NCBI RefSeq assembly: GCF_003947455.1
Contig: NZ_QHJH01000001.1
Location: forward strand, 62,001-126,000
Length of the DNA: 64,000 bases
Direction of reading: 5' to 3'
From: Streptomyces sp. WAC 04229
GTDB taxonomy: Bacteria > Actinomycetota > Actinomycetes > Streptomycetales > Streptomycetaceae
Shown here: piece after piece, positions 1-7,353 of the stretch
Layout: every line of letters begins with the position of its first letter
Numbering within the stretch: the first letter of the stretch is position 1
Notes under the pieces: generated by a model
The model's database searches: none
The model's input: the letters and a program-made list of their open reading frames with translations, nothing else
What the model was told of the DNA's origin: nothing
Translations under genes and position numbers: made by a program

Positions 1-1
1 C

Positions 2-319
2 CGTGTCGCCTCGCGGCACACCGCCATCCGGGTCGACGCCGGCGTCGCCCAGACCGACTCGATCGCCGTGGACGCGGACGGCAACCTCTACCAGGCCCTG
101 CACGGCCGCCCCGCGATGGCCGTGTACAGCCCGCACGGTGAACGTCTGGCGACCGTCGAGGTCCCCGCCCGCGCCGCCGCCGGCCTCCAGTCCGCGACCA
201 ATGTGGCGATCACACCCGGAGGGACCAAGGCCTACCTCACCGTCAGCGGTCCCGCCGGCGGCTACCTGTACGCCTTCGAGGCACTGGGGCGGGGCGTACG
301 GCAGTCCAACGGCGGCTGA
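2..319 (+). CDS. SMP-30/gluconolactonase-like protein, C-terminal fragment
   Basis: Only the last ~105 residues are in the window; the gene begins upstream. The frame is open from base 2 to a TGA at 317. The protein shows the beta-propeller style of the SMP-30/gluconolactonase/LRE family: a DADGNLYQA blade motif, then SATNVAITPGGTKAYLTV. The repeated 'D.dGnlY' and 'pdg..lYv' pattern is the only support. Such enzymes are usually sugar-lactone hydrolases or calcium-binding propeller proteins, but the catalytic residues lie partly outside the window, so the substrate cannot be inferred. It converges on the TetR gene with only 12 bp between stop codons. Confidence 0.55.
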   Translation, partial: RVASRHTAIRVDAGVAQTDSIAVDADGNLYQALHGRPAMAVYSPHGERLATVEVPARAAAGLQSATNVAITPGGTKAYLTVSGPAGGYLYAFEALGRGVRQSNGG

Positions 320-329
320 ACGCGCCGCC
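311..329. terminator. Possible bidirectional hairpin between convergent genes
   Basis: GGCGGC (311-316) pairs with GCCGCC (324-329) around the stop codon of the left gene, just before the end of the convergent TetR gene. There is no T-tract, so this is a weak candidate. Confidence 0.3.
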
Positions 330-331
330 GG

Positions 332-925
332 TCACCCCTCGTAGGGCCGCACCGCACCCACCTCGACACCGAGCAGCCGCCAGGCCGCCAGCGCCCGGCG
401 CTCCCTGTGCTCACGGGTGGGGCCGGTGACGGCACCGGAGACCATCGCGACGGCGACCATGAGGTCCTCCCGCTCGCCGCCCAGCCGATGTCCGGCCGGC
501 AGGTGTGCACGCAGGGCCCGCTCGACCCGCGCGGACAGGGCGGAGGCGTACTCCGGGACCGCGGACACCTCACCCGCCCTGTCCGCGTGCAGCAAGCTGA
601 TGAAGGCCGCCGACTGCGTCTGGTGCCACGTCAGGACACCCAGGACTCCGACGATGTCCGCTCCCGGCTCCGCCGCGGCCTGCTCGATCTGCCGCACGTT
701 CTCGTCCAGGACCGCCGTCGCCACGGCGGCCCGGTCGGGGAAGTGCCGGTACAGCACCCCTTGGCCGACGCCGGCCCGACGCGCGATCGCGGACAGCGGG
801 GCGTTCAGTCCGGAGTCGGCGTAGATCTCCCGAGCGGCGGCGATCAGCGCGGCCCGGTTGCGGGCGGCGGCCTTGCGCCCGTCGTTCGCGGGCCGTCGTT
901 CGTCGCGCGTGCGTTGCTGCGTCAC
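332..925 (-). CDS. TetR-family transcriptional regulator
   Basis: A ~197-residue regulator. The N-terminal helix-turn-helix reads AARNRAALIAAAREIYADSG, then a recognition region with IARRAGVGQGVLYRHFPDR, the classic TetR signature; the rest is an alpha-helical ligand/dimer domain. The GTG at 925 opens MTQQRTRDERRP, the usual length before the HTH. An in-frame GTG at 970 would add 15 proline/arginine-rich residues. Neither start has a good Shine-Dalgarno. GATACC about 8 nt before the GTG at 925 would fit a leaderless transcript. The effector is not predictable. TetR proteins usually repress themselves or a neighbour; the nearest candidate is the divergently oriented upstream region, but no clear palindromic operator was found. 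Confidence 0.85.
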   Translation of the reverse strand: MTQQRTRDERRPANDGRKAAARNRAALIAAAREIYADSGLNAPLSAIARRAGVGQGVLYRHFPDRAAVATAVLDENVRQIEQAAAEPGADIVGVLGVLTWHQTQSAAFISLLHADRAGEVSAVPEYASALSARVERALRAHLPAGHRLGGEREDLMVAVAMVSGAVTGPTREHRERRALAAWRLLGVEVGAVRPYEG

Positions 926-1003
926 CCCGAGAGGGTATCGGGCGGGTGCCGGGGCCGACCGTGACCGCACGCCGTGCCTGCTGACGGGCCCGGCCCCGGC
1001 CCG

Positions 1004-1738
1004 TCAGATGCCGCAGCTCGGCGCCGACCAGTACGGCGAGGGGTCGAAGGCCACGTGGGTGTGGTCGTTGTGGCCGGGGTAGCCCGGGCCGAGGATCTCC
1101 GAGAAGCCGTGGGTCCTGGACTGCTGCGCCAGGCGGCAGAAGCTGGGGGATCCGGTGAGGTCGGCCGCGTCGCCGTAGAGGTGCCGGCTGGTGGCCGCGC
1201 CGCCGACGGCGTTGTTGCAGGCGCGGGAGCGGAAGCCGCTGGAGATGGTGATCGGCACGTCCCCGAGGGCGTGCCGCATCGCCTCCAGCTTCCACATCGT
1301 CTTCAGCGCGTTCGCCTTGGCGGTGGCCGCGGAGACCGCGCCGCCGGACCAGTCGGAGTTGCACTTGTTGAGTTCCGCGTAACTGAAGTGCACCGGGGTG
1401 CAGTCCGCGTCCTGGAGCGAGTAGATCTTGTTGAAGGTGGCCGGCCCGGCGACGCCGTCCGCGGCCAGTCCGTAGGCGGACTGGAACTTCTTCACGGCGG
1501 CGGTGGTGCGGGCGCCGTACTGGCCGTCGTAGGAGAGCCGCTCCCCCGAGGTGACCCAGCCCGCGACCCTGATCTGGAGCTGGGTCACGTCACCGCCGGA
1601 GGATCCCTGGGAGAGGGTGCGGTTCCAGGTGTAGCAGGAGTCCGCCTGGGCGGCGGTGGCGGTGGCTCCCACACCCACCGCCGCTCCAGCCATGAGCATG
1701 ACAAATGAGAGCAGCAGGCGTGACGCGCGTCTGAACAT
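1004..1738 (-). CDS. Secreted M15-family peptidase with peptidoglycan-binding domain
   Basis: A ~244-residue exported cell-wall hydrolase. The signal peptide (MFRRASRLLLSFVMLMAGAA, cleaved after TAAQA) is followed by a PG_binding_1 domain (about residues 35-95, with GGDVTQLQ and YDGQYGARTTAAVKKFQ) and an M15_3-type peptidase domain (about 110-244). Zinc-site motifs are visible: SRHLYGDAADLT supplies H and D, and HNDHTHVAFD supplies the HxH. The architecture matches the zinc D-Ala-D-Ala carboxypeptidases of Streptomyces, which trim peptidoglycan stem peptides outside the membrane. The ATG at 1738 was chosen because GGGAGG sits just upstream and the signal peptide starts there; the frame is open further upstream but that part is unlike a protein. 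D,D-carboxypeptidase versus another M15 specificity cannot be settled from sequence. Confidence 0.85.
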   Translation of the reverse strand: MFRRASRLLLSFVMLMAGAAVGVGATATAAQADSCYTWNRTLSQGSSGGDVTQLQIRVAGWVTSGERLSYDGQYGARTTAAVKKFQSAYGLAADGVAGPATFNKIYSLQDADCTPVHFSYAELNKCNSDWSGGAVSAATAKANALKTMWKLEAMRHALGDVPITISSGFRSRACNNAVGGAATSRHLYGDAADLTGSPSFCRLAQQSRTHGFSEILGPGYPGHNDHTHVAFDPSPYWSAPSCGI

Positions 1739-1916
1739 CCCGGCCTCCCGACCGTCGAGCCGAACATGGACCGGACCAGCGTGCGGTACGGGGCTACGCG
1801 CGTCAACAGCGCCCAGGGCAAGCGAAGTCGACGTTTCCTCTTCGGGGTGGGGATCACCCGTGCGATGGTGGGGAACAATCAACTCCCGTTCCCCCACAGC
1901 CCCTCAGGGAGGTCCC

Positions 1917-2474
1917 ATGCTGCGCGGCATCGATGTCAGCGCGTACCAGTCGTCCAGTTACGGCACGGACGGCCTCTCCTTCGTCTTCGTCAAGGCGACG
2001 GAGGGCCGCACATACGTCAACCCGAAGCTCGCGGCGCAGACGGAGCGCGGCCGCGACGCCGGACTCGTCGTCGGCTTCTACCACTTCCTGTGGCCGGGCA
2101 ACCTCGACGCCCAGGCCTCGTACTTCGTCTCCAAGGCCCCCGACCGCAAGGGCGACATCCTCGCCGTCGACTGGGAGACGACGGGCGAGGGCACCCATGC
2201 GAGCAACGCGGAGAAGGACAGCTTCATCCGGAAGGTGCGGGCACTGCGGCCGGACAATCGGGTCATTTTGTATTGCAATAGGAACTTCTGGCTCAACGTC
2301 GACACGACCTCGTACGCCGGAGACGGCCTCTGGATCGCCGACTACGTGACGGCGGGCAAGCCGCGCATCCAGGCGGACTGGCGCTTCCACCAGTACACGG
2401 ACGACCCGGTCGACACCAACGTCGCGGACTTCGCGAGCAAGACGGCGCTCAAGGAGTGGGCCCAGAGCGCCTGA
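1917..2474 (+). CDS. GH25-family lysozyme-like glycoside hydrolase
   Basis: A compact 185-residue GH25 domain. It opens MLRGIDVSAYQ, the family's first catalytic-site strand; VFVKATEG and VGFYHFLWPG follow, and AVDWETTG carries the acidic pair expected at the active site. GH25 enzymes cleave the MurNAc-GlcNAc bond of peptidoglycan. A strong GGGAGG 5 nt before the ATG fixes the start. There is no signal peptide, so export by this start is not evident; it may act internally or leave by a non-Sec route. The gene is divergent from the M15 peptidase, so the two cell-wall enzymes share a 178-bp promoter region. Codons around 2262-2290 are unusually AT-rich (see findings). Confidence 0.8.
   Translation: MLRGIDVSAYQSSSYGTDGLSFVFVKATEGRTYVNPKLAAQTERGRDAGLVVGFYHFLWPGNLDAQASYFVSKAPDRKGDILAVDWETTGEGTHASNAEKDSFIRKVRALRPDNRVILYCNRNFWLNVDTTSYAGDGLWIADYVTAGKPRIQADWRFHQYTDDPVDTNVADFASKTALKEWAQSA
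2262..2290 (+). other. AT-rich rare-codon patch inside the GH25 gene
   Basis: Within otherwise GC-ending codons, the stretch encoding VILYCNR uses ATT, TTG, TAT, AAT and AGG in close succession. These codons are rare in Streptomyces genes. The reading frame is intact. Confidence 0.7.
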
Positions 2475-2478
2475 GAGG

Positions 2479-3138
2479 TCAGCCCCGGAAGTCCGCCGGG
2501 CGCTCCGGGGACGCCTCGGCCAGCGCCTTGGTGACGCCGTCGACACCCTCGCGCAGGCCGTACACCGGGGTGCCGGGCTGCTGGCGCCAGGAGTCGTCGA
2601 TGCCTCCGGCGTCCACGGTGTCGAAGCCGAGCTGGTCGATCAGGGTGCGGACCTTCGACTTGGCCGCCCCGTCGTCACCGGAGACCGGCAGTGCGAGGCG
2701 GTCGGGGGCGCCGGCCGGGCGGGGGCGGTCGAGGATGTCCTGGGCGTAGGTGCCGTTGAACGCCTTGATCACCGGATGCCCCAGGTGGCTCTCGGTCCAG
2801 CGGCTCTCGGTGAGCCCCTCGTCCTCGATGCCGGCGATTCTGCCGTCCCGCTGCGGGTAGTAGTTGCCGGTGTCGATGACCGCCACGCCGTCGGCCGCCC
2901 CGTCGAACAGGCCCGACGGCAGGTCAGGGACCGCCTTCAGCGGAACCGTGACGACCACCACCTCGGCGCCGCGCGCGGCCTCCGTGGCCAGGACCGGCGT
3001 GGCACCGGTCTCCTCGGCCAGTGCGGCGAGTGTCTCGGGTCCCCGCGAATTGGCCACGGAGACGTCGTGCCCGAGGGCGGTCAGCCGCCGGGTGAGGTTG
3101 CCGCCGATGTTGCCCGCACCGATGATGCCGATCTTCAT
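2479..3138 (-). CDS. NADPH-dependent F420 reductase-like oxidoreductase (COG2085 type)
   Basis: A 219-residue Rossmann protein. The N-terminus MKIGIIGAGNIGGNL is a textbook dinucleotide-binding loop, followed by VANSRGPETLAALAEE and a conserved VIDTGNYYP segment and HPVIKAFNGTYA, all typical of the 'NADP oxidoreductase, coenzyme F420-dependent' family. Members transfer hydride between NADP(H) and a bound cofactor; many small actinobacterial paralogues have no proven F420 use, so the substrate is open. It converges on the GH25 gene with 4 bp between stops. Upstream lies a ~200 bp gap before the EF-hand gene with no obvious coding content. Confidence 0.75.
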   Translation of the reverse strand: MKIGIIGAGNIGGNLTRRLTALGHDVSVANSRGPETLAALAEETGATPVLATEAARGAEVVVVTVPLKAVPDLPSGLFDGAADGVAVIDTGNYYPQRDGRIAGIEDEGLTESRWTESHLGHPVIKAFNGTYAQDILDRPRPAGAPDRLALPVSGDDGAAKSKVRTLIDQLGFDTVDAGGIDDSWRQQPGTPVYGLREGVDGVTKALAEASPERPADFRG

Positions 3139-3338
3139 GATGCCGAGTCGCCTGGCCCTTCGGGGATCGTGTTCCGGGTCGACGGCGCGCGGACCGCACC
3201 GACGAGCCGGTCAACCCCGGCCCCGGGCGGCCTATTCCGGTGCCGGCCCGGCTTCACTCCACCGCAGCAACCGCGGGTACGCGTCGGGGGCGCCCCGGCC
3301 CGGCCGGAAGGCGCCCCCGACGTGCGGGTGTCGCGGGT

Positions 3339-3554
3339 TCAGGACTTGTTCAGGGGGGCCCAGAACTCCTCGAACGACATCAGCTTGTCGCCGTCGAGGT
3401 CGCGGTTGGCGATGATCGCCTCGGCCACCGACTCGGTGACGTTCCAGTCGCCGCCCTGGGCGAGCGCCTTCTTGAACTCGGCGGCGGTGATGTAGCCGTC
3501 ACCGTCCGTGTCGATGCGGTCGAACTGCCTGCGTGCTTCCTCGATGTCCGCCAC
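3339..3554 (-). CDS. Small EF-hand calcium-binding protein
   Basis: A ~71-residue, almost entirely two-EF-hand protein. The first loop is DTDGDGYITAAEF, with canonical D-x-D-x-D-G-x-I-x-x-x-E spacing; the second is RDLDGDKLMSFEEF, where the first ligand position is D and the last E is kept. The GTG at 3554 has GAGGGG at good spacing and gives the ~70-residue length of Streptomyces Cab-type calcium proteins; an ATG at 3569 is possible but has its purine run too close. There is no signal peptide, so it is probably a cytosolic calcium buffer or sensor. It is encoded beside the secreted ADP-ribosyltransferase on the same strand, 92 bp downstream of it. Confidence 0.85.
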   Translation of the reverse strand: MADIEEARRQFDRIDTDGDGYITAAEFKKALAQGGDWNVTESVAEAIIANRDLDGDKLMSFEEFWAPLNKS

Positions 3555-3646
3555 CGGTCCGCCCCTCATTCCTGCTCGGCTGTGCTGCTCTGCTCGCCCC
3601 GTGGACGAATCTGTCGCGGGTCAGAATATCTGCCCGCGCCGGGGCG

Positions 3647-4258
3647 TCAGTGCCAGGGCCGGTAGTGCGGGTTGCTCTCGCAGTCGCTCATGATCTCGGT
3701 CTTGGTCTGCCGGTCCACCGGACACACCCCGATGATGTACTGCCGCTGGATGCCGCCGGGGAAGGCGACCTCGACCTGGTCGGCCCACTTGTGCTTGTCG
3801 CCGATGGTCTTGTTGACGTCGATGCCGCCGGGGGCGTCGATGTAGTAGTTGTAGCCGGACTTGTACCAGGTCTTGTACAGGTCGTGGTCGTAGCTCGTCG
3901 AGACGTACGGCGAGGGCTGGTTGACCAGGACGTACTTCTCGACGTCGTACTGGCCGTTGTACACGTCCTTGGCGTGGAAGCCCTCCTCGAAGACGACCTG
4001 CGGGCCCCGGCTGTCGCTGCGGTAGAGGGTGCCGCAGGTGGTGCGCCAGACCGGCTTGGGGGTGATGCGGTCGACGTCGACGCCGCGGTCGGCGGCGGCC
4101 TTGGTCTTGTCGTCGAACTGGGGGCAGGCCGGTGCGGCCTTGGCGGGCGCCGTCGCGGTGGCGGCCGAGCCGGGGACGGTGGCGGCCGAGGTGGCGAAGA
4201 CGGCGGCGAGCGACAGGACGGCGGCGGCGGCCCTGCGGCGCAGACGAGTGGTGATCAT
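3647..4258 (-). CDS. Secreted guanine-specific ADP-ribosyltransferase, pierisin/ScARP/Scabin family
   Basis: A ~203-residue exported mono-ADP-ribosyltransferase. The signal peptide MITTRLRRRAAAAVLSLAAV (cleaved in the Ala-rich stretch near residues 35-42) precedes the catalytic domain. NAD-binding and catalytic motifs are in order: LYRSDSR (Arg of the R-S-E-type fold), YVSTSYD (STS motif) and ADQVEVAFPGG (Q-x-E motif of the ARTT loop). Q-x-E with this context marks the pierisin-like group, known to attach ADP-ribose to guanine bases or nucleosides; S. coelicolor ScARP and S. scabies Scabin are the bacterial examples. Two cysteines in PACPQ and TTCGTLY and a pair near the C-terminus suggest disulfides. 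The ATG at 4258 gives the shortest clean signal peptide; GTG at 4267 is the alternative. No immunity or macrodomain gene is adjacent. Confidence 0.85.
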   Translation of the reverse strand: MITTRLRRRAAAAVLSLAAVFATSAATVPGSAATATAPAKAAPACPQFDDKTKAAADRGVDVDRITPKPVWRTTCGTLYRSDSRGPQVVFEEGFHAKDVYNGQYDVEKYVLVNQPSPYVSTSYDHDLYKTWYKSGYNYYIDAPGGIDVNKTIGDKHKWADQVEVAFPGGIQRQYIIGVCPVDRQTKTEIMSDCESNPHYRPWH

Positions 4259-4356
4259 GAGGTCCACGATCCCGTTACCGGAGCAGCGCGTTCCGCATTC
4301 TCACCCGTAGGTGGCGTGTCCGGCGAACGGGGTTGCTAACGGCGGCAGATGACCAC

Positions 4357-5019
4357 TCACCGGTCCACGACCCGCATCTCGAACCACGTGGTCTTGCCGC
4401 GCGGCAGCAGGTCGACGCCCCAGCGGTCGGACAGCTTGTCCACGAGGAAGAGGCCCCGCCCGCTGATGTCCGTCTCCTGCACCGGCATCAGACAGGGCAG
4501 CCCCCGGGAGGGGTCGCGGACCTCGACGCGGATCCAGCCGGGGCGTCGGCGCATGTGGAGGCCGAACACCCGTGCGCCGGTGTGCCGGACGGCGTTGCCG
4601 ACCAGCTCCGAGACGAGCAGGACGGTGTCCTCGGTGACCTTGGGGCCGAGCTGCCACTGACGCAGCGCCACCACCTGGGCGAGCCGGCGGGCGGTGGCGG
4701 CGGACTCGGGGCGGGACGGTAACGGAACCTCGTGCTCCGTGGGGTTGCCGAACAGCTCCAGCGCCTGGTGCGCGCGTTCGTCCTCCACCGCCGGCGACCA
4801 GCGCGCCGCGGTCGCACGTCCGGCTCCCCGCGGCTGTTCCGTACCCTCCAGCCCCGCCATGCCCCCATCATGGCCGCCCCCGGGGGCCTCCGGGGCCGTT
4901 CCCGGGGAATACACCCCCGCGCGGGCGTGGCCCGACGGAGGCCGATCGGCATATGCCGGAGGCAGCTCGACAGCGGGAAAGGCCGCACTGACCTGGGCGG
5001 ACGACTCGGCCGGAGACAA
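4357..5019 (-). CDS. RsbW-like histidine-kinase-type ATP-binding protein
   Basis: A 220-residue protein with a long disordered N-terminus (about 1-90) and a C-terminal HATPase_c_2 domain. The N box is visible as ELVGNAVRHTGARVFG, and EVRDPSRGLP stands where the G1 box DxGxG would be. ISGRGLFLVDKLSDRWG is the G2 region. Such single-domain ATPases in Streptomyces are usually anti-sigma factors or partner-switch kinases that phosphorylate STAS antagonists. The TTG at 5019 is supported by GGGAGG 7 nt upstream. A short inverted repeat CTTAA-N7-TTAAG at 5046-5062 sits ~30 bp upstream of the start and may be an operator. No cognate sigma factor or antagonist is adjacent. Confidence 0.75.
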   Translation of the reverse strand: MSPAESSAQVSAAFPAVELPPAYADRPPSGHARAGVYSPGTAPEAPGGGHDGGMAGLEGTEQPRGAGRATAARWSPAVEDERAHQALELFGNPTEHEVPLPSRPESAATARRLAQVVALRQWQLGPKVTEDTVLLVSELVGNAVRHTGARVFGLHMRRRPGWIRVEVRDPSRGLPCLMPVQETDISGRGLFLVDKLSDRWGVDLLPRGKTTWFEMRVVDR

Positions 5020-5122
5020 GCGGCGGCCTCCCTCGACACGACACGCTTAATGGTGCGTTAAGGCTGCCATAAACCGCCCCATCGAGGGACCCGGATCAGA
5101 CATCGCGTCAATTGCAAGCCTG

Positions 5123-5890
5123 TCAGCCGAACTTCGCCTTCCCGGGACCCTCCTCCACGAAGCTGCGCATGCCTCGTTCGCGGTCCTCGGTGGCGAACAG
5201 ACCGGCGAACCAGTTGCGTTCGACGGCGAGGCCGGTCTCGATGTCCGTCTCCAGGCCCGTGTCGACGGCCTCCTTCGCCGCGCGCAGCGCGATGGCCGGC
5301 CCCTTGGCCAGCCGCGCGGCCCAGGCGTGCGCCTGCGCGTAGACCTCACCGGCCGGGACCACGCGGTCGACCAGGCCGAGCGTCAGCGCCTCGTCGGCCT
5401 TCACCTGCCGGCCGGTGAAGATGAGGTCCTTGGCCCGGGAGGGGCCGACCAGCCGGGAGAGCCGCTGGGTGCCGCCGGCGCCCGGGATCAGGCCGAGCAG
5501 GATCTCGGGCTGGCCCAGCTTGGCGTTCTCCCCGGCGATGCGGAAGTCGGCGCAGAGCGCGAGTTCGCAGCCGCCGCCCAGCGCGTAGCCGGTCACGGCC
5601 GCGACCACCGGCTTGGGGATGCGGGCCACCGCGGTGAAGGAGTCCTGCAGGGCACGGGCGCGCGCGATCATCGCCGCGTGGTCCATCGCCTGCATCTCCT
5701 TGATGTCCGCGCCCGCCGCGAACACCTTCTCGCCGCCGTAGATCACCACGGCGCGCACGTCGTCGCGGCGGGTGGCCTCCTCGGCGAGTTCCTTGAGCCG
5801 GTCCTGCGTGGCGACGTCCAGGGCGTTCATGGGCGGGCGGTCCAGGCGCAGCGTGCCGACGCCTTCGGCGACTTCCAGATTCACGGTCAT
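5123..5890 (-). CDS. Enoyl-CoA hydratase/isomerase family protein
   Basis: A 255-residue crotonase-fold enzyme of normal length. Motifs are complete: FAAGADIKEM (oxyanion-hole loop), GYALGGGCELALCADFRIA (second oxyanion strand, first catalytic Glu) and GQPEILLGLIPGAGGTQRL (second catalytic Glu). All this supports hydration of trans-2-enoyl-CoA to 3-hydroxyacyl-CoA in fatty-acid beta-oxidation. The C-terminus VEEGPGKAKFG resembles EchA-type hydratases. It stands alone, without a thiolase or dehydrogenase partner nearby. Start ATG at 5890 gives MTVNLEVAEG, the usual N-terminus. Upstream is a dispersed repeat and then the L,D-transpeptidase end. Confidence 0.9.
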   Translation of the reverse strand: MTVNLEVAEGVGTLRLDRPPMNALDVATQDRLKELAEEATRRDDVRAVVIYGGEKVFAAGADIKEMQAMDHAAMIARARALQDSFTAVARIPKPVVAAVTGYALGGGCELALCADFRIAGENAKLGQPEILLGLIPGAGGTQRLSRLVGPSRAKDLIFTGRQVKADEALTLGLVDRVVPAGEVYAQAHAWAARLAKGPAIALRAAKEAVDTGLETDIETGLAVERNWFAGLFATEDRERGMRSFVEEGPGKAKFG

Positions 5891-5929
5891 GCTCCGCAGG
5901 TTAGCGGGCGTTCACGCGCCGTGGGGGCG

Positions 5930-5995
5930 CGGGTGTTTGTCGGCTTACGGCCCGTGGTGGGCTGCTCGCGCAGTTCCCCGCGCCCCTTACGGGGC
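5930..5995. repeat. Dispersed GC-rich Streptomyces-type intergenic repeat, copy 1
   Basis: On the minus strand this reads GGGGCGCGGGGAACTGCGCG followed by a CAGCCCACCACGG-like tail, preceded by a CCCCGTAAGGGG hairpin. A related copy is at about 19852-19930 on the plus strand. This core is, from general knowledge, a very common intergenic repeat in Streptomyces genomes. Here it lies between two minus-strand genes, where it could act as a transcript-end hairpin. Confidence 0.65.
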
Positions 5996-7204
5996 TTACG
6001 CCTTCCACTTCTCCCAGGACATGTTCCAGCCGTTGAGGCCGTTGTCCGGGGCGATGGTCGCGTCCTCTGAGTTCTTCACCACGACCACGTCGCCGATCAT
6101 CGAGTTCTCGAAGAACCACGCGGCCGGCGCCTTCTCGTCCCAGCCGCCGCGCACGTCGCGCAGCCCGATGCAGCCGTGGCTGGCGTTGCGGTTGCCGAAG
6201 GCGTCGCCGCCCCAGTAGTTGCCGTGGATGAAGGTGCCGGAGGTGGACAGGCGCATGGCGTGCGGGACGTCCTTGATGTCGTACTCGCCGCCGTAGCCGA
6301 CCGTCTCGCCGTTCATCCGGGTCACCGCGAGCCGCTCGGTGATGACCATCTGGCCGTTCCAGGTCTCGTAGCCGGGCGAGCCGGTGGTGACCGGGACGGT
6401 TCTGATCGTCTTGCCGTCCCGGACGACCTTCATGGTGTGCTTCTTGGCGTCGACGACGGAGACCTGGCTGCGGCCGACGGTGAAGGAGACGGTCTTGGCC
6501 TGCTCGCCGTAGACGTCCTCGCGGCCCTCGACGCCGTCGAGGTTGAGGTCGACGGTGACCTTGGTGCCGGGCTTCCAGTACTTCTCGGGCCGGAAGTCGA
6601 GGCGGTCGTTGCCGAACCAGTGGCCCGCGACCTCCACGGCCGGCTCGGTCTTGATGCGGATGGCCTTCTCGACCTCCTCGGGGTTGGTGATGCCCCGGGT
6701 GAAGCGGATCGAGAACGGCATGCCGACGCCGACCTTCGAACCGTCCTCCGGCGTGAAGGTGCCGATGAAGGTGTTCTCGGGCGTCAGCGTGGTGAAGCGG
6801 GAGTCCTCGGCCGCCGAACGCCCCTCGGCGTCCTTGGCGACCGCGTGCACGGTGTACGTGGTGGAGGCGGCCAGGTGGGTGGACGGCGTCCAGGTGGCGC
6901 CGTCCCCGGATATCTTCCCGTCGACCTTCGCGCCGTCGGCGTCCTTGACCACGACCTCGGTGAGCTTGCCCTCGGCGGCCGCGACCTTGAGCGCGCCGCT
7001 GGTGTCGACGGCCTTGGCCCCGTTCTTCGGCGCGATGGTGACGACGGCCTCGGACTGCTTGCTCTGTGCCGCGGTGGAGCCCCCGTCCTTGGCGTTCTCG
7101 CCGTTCCCGGCACCGCCCCCCGAGCCCGATCCGCCCCCGCCGCACGCGGTGACCGCCAGCATCAGCACGGCGAGCACCGCCCCCGATATCGGACGCACGT
7201 TCAA
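5996..7204 (-). CDS. Lipoprotein L,D-transpeptidase (YkuD domain) with Ig-like region
   Basis: A ~402-residue cell-wall crosslinking enzyme. The N-terminus MNVRPISGAVLAVLMLAVTAC is a lipoprotein signal with the lipobox ending in Cys, followed by a Gly/Ser linker. Residues ~60-250 are Ig-like domains, as in actinobacterial LdtMt2-type enzymes. The YkuD catalytic domain covers about 255-385, with HGNYWGGDAFGNRNASHGCI holding the catalytic His and Cys (SHGCIGL). It forms 3-3 crosslinks in peptidoglycan by acting on tetrapeptide stems at the outer membrane face. TTG at 7204 and GTG at 7198 are both plausible starts after GGGGAGA. A paralogue lies directly upstream (7354-8580) on the same strand. 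Confidence 0.88.
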   Translation of the reverse strand: MNVRPISGAVLAVLMLAVTACGGGGSGSGGGAGNGENAKDGGSTAAQSKQSEAVVTIAPKNGAKAVDTSGALKVAAAEGKLTEVVVKDADGAKVDGKISGDGATWTPSTHLAASTTYTVHAVAKDAEGRSAAEDSRFTTLTPENTFIGTFTPEDGSKVGVGMPFSIRFTRGITNPEEVEKAIRIKTEPAVEVAGHWFGNDRLDFRPEKYWKPGTKVTVDLNLDGVEGREDVYGEQAKTVSFTVGRSQVSVVDAKKHTMKVVRDGKTIRTVPVTTGSPGYETWNGQMVITERLAVTRMNGETVGYGGEYDIKDVPHAMRLSTSGTFIHGNYWGGDAFGNRNASHGCIGLRDVRGGWDEKAPAAWFFENSMIGDVVVVKNSEDATIAPDNGLNGWNMSWEKWKA

Positions 7205-7353
7205 CTTGTCTCCCCTCGCCGGGCCCGGTCCGGCCCGCACCCCTGTGCGCCCGCGCGCACCGGCGCATCGTAACCGCAGGCCAGGGGGACAGGGGACTGG
7301 TGAAATGTCACCGTTCCGTACCGAGTTGACGCAGGGGCGACGGGGTGACGGGA

